Shown: in pieces, positions 57,801 through 64,000 of the stretch | Position numbering within the stretch: position 1 is the first letter of the stretch | Layout: the number at the start of each line of letters is the position of its first letter | Source of the DNA: Macrocystis pyrifera | Lineage: Eukaryota; Sar; Phaeophyceae; Laminariales; Laminariaceae | Reading direction: 5' to 3' | Length of the DNA stretch: 64,000 nt | Assembly (NCBI GenBank): GCA_031763025.1 | Contig: JASSKH010000029.1 | Location: forward strand, 6,408,362 to 6,472,361 | Notes under the pieces: model-generated | Told to the model about the DNA's origin: nothing | What the model saw: only the letters and a program-made list of their open reading frames with translations | Database searches by the model: none | Translations under genes and position numbers: made by a program

Positions 57801-59775
57801 ACACGAATTTCGCAGTGGATTGGCGTTGGAAAGCATGTCTCACGAGCCTCTCGGATTTCTGAGTGGTTCGTTCACAGGTTCGCAGTTGCGCTGGGCGACT
57901 GTCGACAAAGAAGGTTTTGCGATCGTTAATACGTTCCGGAGGCTCGAATACCTGCTTTGGGGTGGTGTTCATATCTTTACTGATCATCGAAACTTGCAGT
58001 ACATTTTCAATCCGGAGAAGTGTGTCACGACGGTCACAAAGACCATGGCACAACGCCTAGAGAATTGGAAGGGTGTTTTAGGACAATACCGCTATGCAAT
58101 CGAACACATCCCTGGCGATCGAAACTGTTGGGGGGATCTGTTGTCTCGTTGGGTCAAAGTTCCTACGGTGCCTGTTCGTTCGGTTGCCGTGCACAGCCCA
58201 TGTAATGCTGACGATTCGCTTCCCGCATTGGATGTGATTCGTGCCTCGCAACAAAGGTCTGTCGCTCGTATCGGCGTTGGTGTTCATGAATTTTCGACAA
58301 CCTTCGGTCAAGCTACCTTGGCCGATGATGGTTTGTTTCGTGTGCGTGTTGGGGTGCGTGACGTCTTGTGGATTCCGCCGGATGATCTTGCTCTTCAAAC
58401 TCGTTTGATGGTGTGCGCGCACATGCGCTCGGCTGGTCACCGTGGTGTGGCGCCGACTTTGTTTCGCCTGAAGGAATATTGTGTTTGGCCTCACATGGAT
58501 TCTCAGGTTCGCGAATTCGTTCGCCAGTGTTTGCACTGTGTAGACACGCGCGCAGGTGCACTCATTCCTCGTCCCTACGGAGACACGGTGCATGGTACCG
58601 CTCCGGGAGAAGTGGTGCACTTTGATTTTTTGTATGTTGGCCACAGCGGGCCCGAAGGTAGCGATGGCCTGCCTGATGAGGATGGTTTCCGATATGTTTT
58701 GGTCATCATGGATGATTTGTCCAACTACGTGGCGTTGGAACCGGCCGAGGCTTGTACAGCCGAGGTCACAGCGAAGCATTTGCTAGCCTGGTGTAAGACT
58801 TTGGGGGTGCCGCGTGTGTGGGTGAGTGATACCGCCACGCATTTCAAGAACAGGGTGCTTGCTTTGTTGAGCGACGCGTTGCACATCGAACATCGTTTTG
58901 CTGTCGCTTACACGCCGTGGTCGAACGGTACGTGTGAACGCATGGTAAAAGAGGTGGTACGTGCTCTGCGTTCCATTCTGTCAGAACAGCGTCGTCAGGT
59001 TTCGGAGTGGGTTGATGTTTTGCCGGCCGCTCAGTGGGCCTTGAACACTTCGTTTCGTGAACGTTACCGAAGCACTCCGTACAGCGTGATGTTTGGGCGT
59101 GCTCCGCGTACCGATTTCTCGGCGCTCGTTTCTGAGTCTGATGGCAGGTGGAATGTTGACGTGATGAATGCTGACTTGTTGCGTGCGAACGTCCGTGAAG
59201 TCGTTGCAGAGCAGGAGAGATTTTGCGCCGATATTCGCGCAGCTGTTGCCGTGTCTCGCGACAACAAACGTAAACAGGCTCAGGGCCAGGTGGTGTTGCC
59301 AAAATTTGCGGTTGGTGATTTCGTGTTGTATGCTCGTGTTCGTCGGCAGGGTGTCACACCGAAATTGTTGTCCACATGGACTGGTCCGTGGCGTGTGGTA
59401 GCAGCTGATCATGATCATGTGTACTCAGTTCAGAACATCGTTTCTGGGAAGGTGCATCAAGCTCACGTGGCTCGTTTACGATTTTATGCGGATGCGACGT
59501 TGAACGTCACCGCTGATCTGAAGGATGTTTTCCAACATTCCTTTGCGCAGGGTGAATGCCGCATGAATGCTTTGGTGCATGTGGCCGAAGATGATGCCAA
59601 CGAGGTGATTGTCTTGGTCGATTGGGATGGTTTCGAAGCAGAGGAGCGCACGTGGGAGTCTTTGCGGTCGATTTATTCTGCTGCGCCTGAATTCGTCGTG
59701 AAGGAATTGCGCAAATTACGGATGACCCGTGCGCTCAAGATTAAAATTGCTTCAGAGTTCAGCATTGATTTGTGA
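54853..59775 (+). CDS. Gag-Pol polyprotein of the Ty3/Gypsy element
   Basis: Single frame of about 1640 residues. Gag lies in the first ~225, with a CCHC zinc knuckle (CFECGDPNHYVSDC) near 226 and a Gly-rich linker after it. The aspartic protease DSGSA is near 427. Reverse transcriptase spans about 640-830, with VSDYSAVNAQ near 707 and VDDVFFF near 801. RNase H follows (MFPDASDFHW near 964, TDHRNLQYIF near 1042). The integrase zinc finger (HxxxGHRG, later CLHC) is near 1190-1230 and the catalytic core (FDFLYVG, VSDTATHF, NGTCERMVKE) near 1256-1380. A C-terminal chromodomain (VLVDWDGFEAEERTWESL) is near 1585-1610. Gag and Pol in one frame is known in some Gypsy lineages. By family knowledge the chromodomain steers integration to marked chromatin. 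Confidence 0.92.
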   Translation: MFFYAAYLDYEERLQLANAQGVVQHSKVSMGQLIPNYIHRCFEGFYKHQTTMTASELLDAVRQHAGYTTTSNRFDTSRAAADLRRVLSMRRDEKQGGETSVKDRAMMVNSAMEKYFAENHAVHAMYRAQDRSWLPGPAEFVSMALVDGLWPSEFKKYVKGQLTYAAGWKKDPALVMDQIFSAAEQWKFIEAYGRKDAAGAAEPRRQQQQKPKQQQSAKKSFVRVCFECGDPNHYVSDCPKARGGGTAPSSGGRGSSGYRGGRNGGRGRFNHGRGRGGRGGNQLTAGGGTSAVASSTSGAPAAGAAGSGSGSSVAGRAVYVGGAGTSVGAAGARTSPSTERAESVSGAAAGAVAPEPSVYSTSWSGWTADSISSAPAVGGQPWRQVTLGTDQSSTAGEVPVDRSAECLRADLSLPGSVGSLMARVILDSGSALTSIGVGLLQQLSSHFGGADLQIPFENGPQQAKTATGVSVMVTHKTVPIAVSVRTPWGAVKLEPITFAVMPGTDNVVLFGMATMKALGIDVYREALEKLRPRAVPVSTGVETPSYLAARRVTVSVRAFQTEATVDAPEDKAVEHLVDRGPDMFMDPEEERTARERALEDSVQQAEQSGLSVGGATRLREILARRVGAFRRALCGDPPAQVEPMRVQLKQQAKPVKATPRRYEPTKRDWLSKCIAALVFFGFVYHNIQAVWASPAMAVPKKDSFRLVSDYSAVNAQVEKSPGVMPNHEDMGDLLGARFFGKLDLLQGYWQMPLAPEAQDVFTMATSDGLFTPTRVPQGVLNATSYFQGVMTEVLRGLDCKVWVDDVFFFADTEEALLQLLDDILERLENVGLFVAAHKCTFFSRELVWCGKVYSNGVVSHDPARVQGLSEMRRPENAGELMQFLQAVNWLRTSLPRLAETVAPLRDFLEELLVGATRRTKRVARNRVIKDTAWTEDRVRAWNAARGLVAQAVPLHHPRPGCVVLMFPDASDFHWGSFLTQVPEHEFRSGLALESMSHEPLGFLSGSFTGSQLRWATVDKEGFAIVNTFRRLEYLLWGGVHIFTDHRNLQYIFNPEKCVTTVTKTMAQRLENWKGVLGQYRYAIEHIPGDRNCWGDLLSRWVKVPTVPVRSVAVHSPCNADDSLPALDVIRASQQRSVARIGVGVHEFSTTFGQATLADDGLFRVRVGVRDVLWIPPDDLALQTRLMVCAHMRSAGHRGVAPTLFRLKEYCVWPHMDSQVREFVRQCLHCVDTRAGALIPRPYGDTVHGTAPGEVVHFDFLYVGHSGPEGSDGLPDEDGFRYVLVIMDDLSNYVALEPAEACTAEVTAKHLLAWCKTLGVPRVWVSDTATHFKNRVLALLSDALHIEHRFAVAYTPWSNGTCERMVKEVVRALRSILSEQRRQVSEWVDVLPAAQWALNTSFRERYRSTPYSVMFGRAPRTDFSALVSESDGRWNVDVMNADLLRANVREVVAEQERFCADIRAAVAVSRDNKRKQAQGQVVLPKFAVGDFVLYARVRRQGVTPKLLSTWTGPWRVVAADHDHVYSVQNIVSGKVHQAHVARLRFYADATLNVTADLKDVFQHSFAQGECRMNALVHVAEDDANEVIVLVDWDGFEAEERTWESLRSIYSAAPEFVVKELRKLRMTRALKIKIASEFSIDL

Positions 59776-59853
59776 TTTGCCGCATGCGATTTCGTCTTGG
59801 TTTTTTGGTTTTGTCAAGCTCGTTCGTGTCGAGTGAACTCGCTTTGGGGGTGC

Positions 59854-60085
59854 TGTAGCCAAAAGATACCAAGCCGTGGAGGTTTCAGTGTAATCGCATG
59901 TGTGAGTGGAGCAGTGGCCGGGGATCCTGTGTGATGTCCCCTAGCCACCTGGCTCGTGGTCCGATGAGGATCACTCCGTGATAATACAAGCTCTAAGAAC
60001 AAGACTTACTGAGTGCGAGGCCAGCGAGACTGGTGGAGTCCCTCGCTGGAAGCCCTCTTGCTGATATCATCTGGCAGAGGCCATA
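59854..60085 (+). repeat. 3' LTR of the Ty3/Gypsy element
   Basis: 232 bp; preceded by a short G-rich stretch (tttgggggtgc) in the place of a polypurine tract. Confidence 0.92.
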
Positions 60086-60089
60086 GCCT

Positions 60090-61257
60090 CTGGTGCAAAA
60101 ATATTATTTCGAAAAATCTACCCTGTGAGTCGATCAAATCCAAAGGACCGATCTCACGCGTGCCCCTCGCTGGTTGCAAATTACCAGACTACGCATCACC
60201 CAAGTACAGTACAAGAGGACTCGCCCTATGTGCAGGACGGGTGGGCACACAACTTTGTGCAGAATGCAGGTCTTATTGGTCAAGGCTGGCAGTTCGGTTG
60301 CCCGGAAGTTTTTGTAAAGATGTCACCAAAACAAGCGGCACAGCCGTGTGACTGCCCCTGCTAGGGTTGGTCTGGGCCGGCGTGCGAGGTTGCAATTTAC
60401 GACACACGTCCTGCACAAAGTTTTGTGCCGACCAGTCCTGCACTTTGCGCAAGCCGCGCGACAGTAGTATACTATCGTACGTATACTGCTGTAGTGTATT
60501 GCTACTGTAGTAGCATATCGCTCGGGGGGTGGTTGTGGACTCATGGTGTAGTCGAAGATGCCGTAGGTGCGAAAGCGATAGCCCTGCCTTCGATTGTTGG
60601 AGGTCTGGTTCATTCCACGGCGACTTCCGCGTGCAAGATGATAACTGCCTCGGTAGTACTGTACATACAGTATTTATACCTCGTGGTAGGTTTCTGGGCC
60701 GTCCGCGAGTTGACACTTTATCCCTCCACTTCATCTCGTTGCTAGCGATAGTTTTCTCTGGTTGCTGCTGGTGTTGCTGCAGCTGCTGTTCGGATTGGGC
60801 GTGAAGGAGAAGTAGGGCACTGTACGGATAGCGCTAGAGGGCCAAAAGGACGAGTTGATGGGGGGCCGGTGATGTCAGCCCCTATATGTGGCAGGGCTCT
60901 AGTATCCCTGCGTGGGGAAGTGCTGTTGATCTCGCGTTGGCCTCGTTGACTGCAATATAGCCCGTGGTCACGAAACGTCACATAGAGTCAGTCCGCTGGC
61001 ACAGTATCCAGATAGGAGATGGGTTCCAGCAAACGCTTAGCAGGTCTTGGTTGCTTACTGCTGGGCTCGAAGCGTTAACCCATGGTAAATCACTTAGCGC
61101 CGTGCCGCCGGTGCGGTGGCCGTCGGGCAAAAACAGCTGTATCGTTCGCGTGACGTGCCCAAGGAATTCCCGGCCATTCTCGAGGTTTTGCGTGTCGAGT
61201 GTGACTCCAAGTCACCGTGGACGGCAGCGTCCTAGCCTTGAACCCTGAGGATCTTGA
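60090..61257. other. non-coding region with an inverted repeat
   Basis: 'gtgcaggacgggtgggcaca' (60231) and, inverted, 'tgtgccgaccagtcctgcac' (60422) form imperfect arms of about 40 bp around about 140 bp. No gene is supported. Confidence 0.4.
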
Positions 61258-61745
61258 ATGTGGGACAAGGGTTCAACCTCCCCGAACGGCGGGGTGGACG
61301 GGGACGTGTCGCTGCTTTCGGACAGACTGGGAGAGCTTGAATTCGGCTGTGAGATCAATCGAAGTATCGAAAACATTCGGCTGCCGGTCGGCCTAAACCG
61401 CCTTATAATATGAGCGACTGTTTTAGGCTAAATCAGAGCCTGGTCGATGTAGTGTGGCCTCCTGGCCTGGAGGAACTGAACCTGCAGGGATTCTTCAACC
61501 AGCCCATTGAGGGCTCAGCATTCCCCCAAACGCTGCGTGAGCTCTCGTTTGTCCGAGATTTCGCCTACTCCCTTTGGGGTGCGGATCTCCCCGAGGGACT
61601 GACGCGATTATATTTCAGCGAGAGCTGTCTGGTTTCTCACCTTCGAGTTTTGAACTGGCCGCGCTCCCTGCGGAGCTTACACGTAGGTTATTCTCCGTCT
61701 GGATGTCAGGAAGCCTTGGCTAGGTGGCTCTCATACCGCCTCTAA
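61258..61745 (+). pseudogene. FNIP-type leucine-rich-repeat gene, frameshifted
   Basis: Two frames meet at 61410-61413. The first (from ATG 61258) reads LGELEFGCEINRSIEN and IRLPVGLNRL. The second (61410-61745) reads four ~22-residue units: SLVDVVWPPGLEELNL, FNQPIEGSAFPQTLRELSF, LWGADLPEGLTRLYF and VLNWPRSLRSLHVG. This is the FNIP/IP22 pattern (F-N-x-P-I, then P-x-x-L-x-x-L). The array runs through the junction, so I read it as one gene with a frameshift at 61404-61413. Too few repeats remain for a working protein, and the 5' end is unclear. The repeats mediate protein binding in related families. A relative lies at 34889. Confidence 0.6.
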
Positions 61746-62169
61746 CTTGCCGCGGCGTCAATGAGCCCAAAACGTTCAACTACTGGCGTGGTTGTGACAG
61801 CGACGGCCTTCGGCTCCTCGTCAGCTAGGTCGAAGATTGTATAACAGTAGTATGTGGAGTCGCAATTCGCAGCTGGGCTGCTGCTGTGCTTTACCCGGTG
61901 CGACCATTTTCAGACGAACCGGTCTGCACACCCTGTGGGTGGGGTACACCGGGCGTTGCTCAATGCATGGAAGCGACGCAAGGACGGGGTGAAAGAAAAG
62001 GGGTCGCGGGCCCGTGCGATTGTGATTGGTCCATCTTTTCAAGGTTCTTATCGGTGACAAAACCGGTGGATATAACACGTGGCCTTTTGTTTTTGTGCGT
62101 CCCCGTGCACCGAGACTCCTTCCCCTCTCCAGCGAGGCTAACTACAGCGATGCTCATGAATAGCAGCAG

Positions 62170-62796
62170 CTTGTTCTTGGTCGGCGAAAACCCGACGTGC
62201 CCCGCCCTGGCATTGTAGGGATGCCAGGGCCCACGGTCATACGACTACGGCCATGCATGATAATGCGTACAGCCCCCCCCCCCCCCGTATATAGACTGGG
62301 TTGGCGTCGGTTGGCAACGACACTGTAAAACATGCCGCTCACAACACTTGAGCTAGACAACCAGGGTACCGTTTATCTTTGTTTTTGTTTTACGTTTGGC
62401 ATCGGTCACAGCTGGTGGTCAAGTCATACCCTTTATGGGGGGTGGAGAACCTATACTCCGCACAGGGGGAATGATTGCATCACGTACTAGGTAGTGTTTA
62501 TGGTAAGGCACCCAAGAGACAGTTATGTGGTACTCCCATTGCTGCCTCTGGAAGTGGCCACACCGGAAATTAATTTCCCTTATTGAAGCTAATATGCAAG
62601 TCCGCCCTACAAGCGGTTCTTAGTAGACTACAGCTCAACCGTTCTTGCGACTCGCCCAACACCTCGCGTTTCGCTTCGCGCTTGGTGCAAGCAATGCCTG
62701 CCTGGTCGATGAAAACCCCCAACGTCCTCCGTCCCGGCATGGTAGGGATATGTAATATGACTACGAATATGCATGACATGAATACCCCCCCCCCAT
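62170..62796 (+). repeat. poly-C repeat: 3' end joined head-to-tail to a full copy
   Basis: 62170-62286 is the last part of one unit ('cgaaaacccgacgtgc', 'acgactacggccatgc') ending in a 14-base C run. It is followed directly by the start of another unit ('gactgggttggcgtcggttg', 62292) that runs to a C-rich end near 62796. Confidence 0.75.
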
Positions 62797-62969
62797 CAGT
62801 CAGAATGCTTCACAGATCATCGGACGGATCCTCGGTCCCCACGTGATGACCCAGATATTTTAGGACAGATAGTTTTCTGGCCTGCATGGTCTGCATGATC
62901 TAGTTCATGCTGCCGGGTGGGAGCCGCAAAATATTCTGCATGATCGAGGGCGGGTTGGATTTGTACTAC

Positions 62970-63130
62970 TCAAATCTTGTGCAACATGTCATGACGGTAG
63001 GTTAGGATCCAGATGATCTACAGTAGACAGACAGATCGAGATTCTAGATCCTGTGCAACATATCATAACGGGAGATTAGGATTTAGATAATCTACAGTAG
63101 ATAGACAGACAGATCACGATCTGTCTGTCA
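62970..63130 (+). repeat. 74-bp tandem pair and hairpin
   Basis: 'gtgcaacatgtcatgacgg' at 62979 and 'gtgcaacatatcataacgg' at 63053 start two units that include 'gatctacagtagacagacag'. The second ends in the hairpin gacagacagat-cacg-atctgtctgtc (about 63105-63130). Confidence 0.8.
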
Positions 63131-63199
63131 GACCTGTGGAAACTTTGCTGCTCAAACATAATACCCACTTTCGTGACGTGACTCCATATTCCACGCCGT

Positions 63200-64000
63200 T
63201 CGTCTGTCGCGATGAGCACCGCCAATCCGTTCGGAATACCTGCACCCCCTGGGCACTGCCAATGCGTTGTGTTGGTCTGAGCGCCCTTGTTGTTGTTATT
63301 GTTGTTGCTGTGCCTCTCCTGGTACGGTCACCCCATTGCGTCGCTTTGTCCTGGCGGGCACGGCAGGTCTACTACTGCACTCGCTCGGGCACCGCAAGTA
63401 CGTCAACTGTGGTTGGCCTATGCGCCTCCGAGCGCCGCTAACCTCCGATATTTTATGTTGATTTTCCTCTCTTTATCTCCGTTTCAACTATCTCAATCTC
63501 TCTTTCTGTCTCTCTCTATATATTTCTTTGTCACTCTTTTTTTCTCTCTCTTCTCTTCCTCTCTCTATGTCTATACCTCTCCTGGTACGGCTACTCCATT
63601 CTACCTGCCTATTCCGACGAGCAATACCAGCCCCTTCCTTCCGAAAAACCTGCTGCCCTCACTCTCGAGACCCGCAAGTAAAGCCGATTGCCTTGCTATG
63701 ATTCAAGCGCTTCCGAGCACCGCGAACCTCTAACAAAATACGTGTGTATGCCCCTCCCTCCATCCACCTCCCCTCTCTCTCTCTCTCTCTCTCTCTTCCC
63801 CCCCTACCCCCCCTCGGAGCGACTACTTTATGGCGTCTGCCTGTCGGTTCCGACGAGCAAGCAATACCAACCTCTCCTTGAGAGACGATCTGCACCTGTT
63901 GTTGGGCTCCCCGCAAATCAATAAAATGCGTCGGCCTAGGCCCCTCTCGACCACCACCATCCCGGCCGCTAACACGACGGATGGCGTTGGCTGTTTGACT
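63200..64000. other. CT-rich simple sequence, end of window
   Basis: CT-rich tracts at 63465-63590 and an almost pure (CT)n at about 63773-63796. 'cctctcctggtacgg' occurs near 63313 and 63588, suggesting a diverged duplication of about 275 bp. No supported gene. Confidence 0.5.

Larger units (their letters stand above)
54326..60085 (+). mobile_element. Ty3/Gypsy LTR retrotransposon, chromodomain type, looks whole
   Basis: 5760-bp element: 232-bp LTRs at both ends, a 4-bp target duplication GCCT (54322-54325 and 60086-60089), and one long gag-pol frame between. The LTRs appear identical by eye, so insertion was recent. I see no break in the main frame. It is placed in the chromodomain-bearing Ty3/Gypsy group from the domain order protease, RT, RNase H, integrase, chromodomain. 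Confidence 0.93.

Overview
The window looks like nuclear DNA of a brown alga (Phaeophyceae, Ectocarpus-like). This is inferred from four things: a secreted metalloprotease with WSC domains split by long introns, ankyrin-like proteins built from a 27-residue Cys-Pro-Trp-Asp repeat, FNIP-type leucine-rich repeats, and TTAGGG-type telomeric arrays. Real coding sequence is sparse. Most of the 64 kb is intron, dispersed repeat, minisatellite, long C or G runs, and transposable elements. There is no sign of bacterial organisation, rRNA genes or CRISPR.

Layout. 1-16041: one plus-strand gene whose nine visible exons (1457-16041) join in consistent reading phase into a zinc metalloprotease followed by two WSC domains. 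Its eight introns, about 92% of the span, are full of two small inverted-repeat element families, minisatellites and poly-C-bearing repeats. 16042-21370: mostly non-coding, with a full-length copy of the poly-C repeat. 21370-23190: a broken Ty1/Copia relic on the minus strand. 23193-30640: non-coding, with a telomere-repeat composite at 26140-26480 and a CAG-repeat array at 26826-27430. 30645-31829: an intact intronless ankyrin-like gene. 31830-43640: mostly empty, with leucine-rich-repeat debris, duplicated blocks and a CTG tract. 43677-45378: a tentative multi-exon gene for a cysteine-rich protein. 48337-50239: a decayed minus-strand relative of the ankyrin-like gene, with about six frameshifts. 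51889-52763: a non-autonomous hAT transposon with a perfect 8-bp target duplication. 54326-60085: a whole-looking, recently inserted Ty3/Gypsy chromodomain element with identical LTRs. 61258-61745: a broken FNIP leucine-rich-repeat gene. 62170-64000: a tandem copy of the poly-C repeat, then CT-rich simple sequence.

How it works together. The two functional-looking host genes are the extracellular protease with WSC (carbohydrate-binding) domains, a plausible cell-wall or extracellular-matrix protein, and the ankyrin-like protein with an F-box-like N-terminus. No operon-like or pathway link is visible between them. The strongest structural signals are the identical exon pattern of the two WSC domains, inverted element copies bracketing exon 4 of the protease gene, two outward-facing interstitial telomere arrays (one flanked by a 27-bp direct repeat), and an intact and a ruined 81-bp-module ankyrin array in the same neighbourhood.
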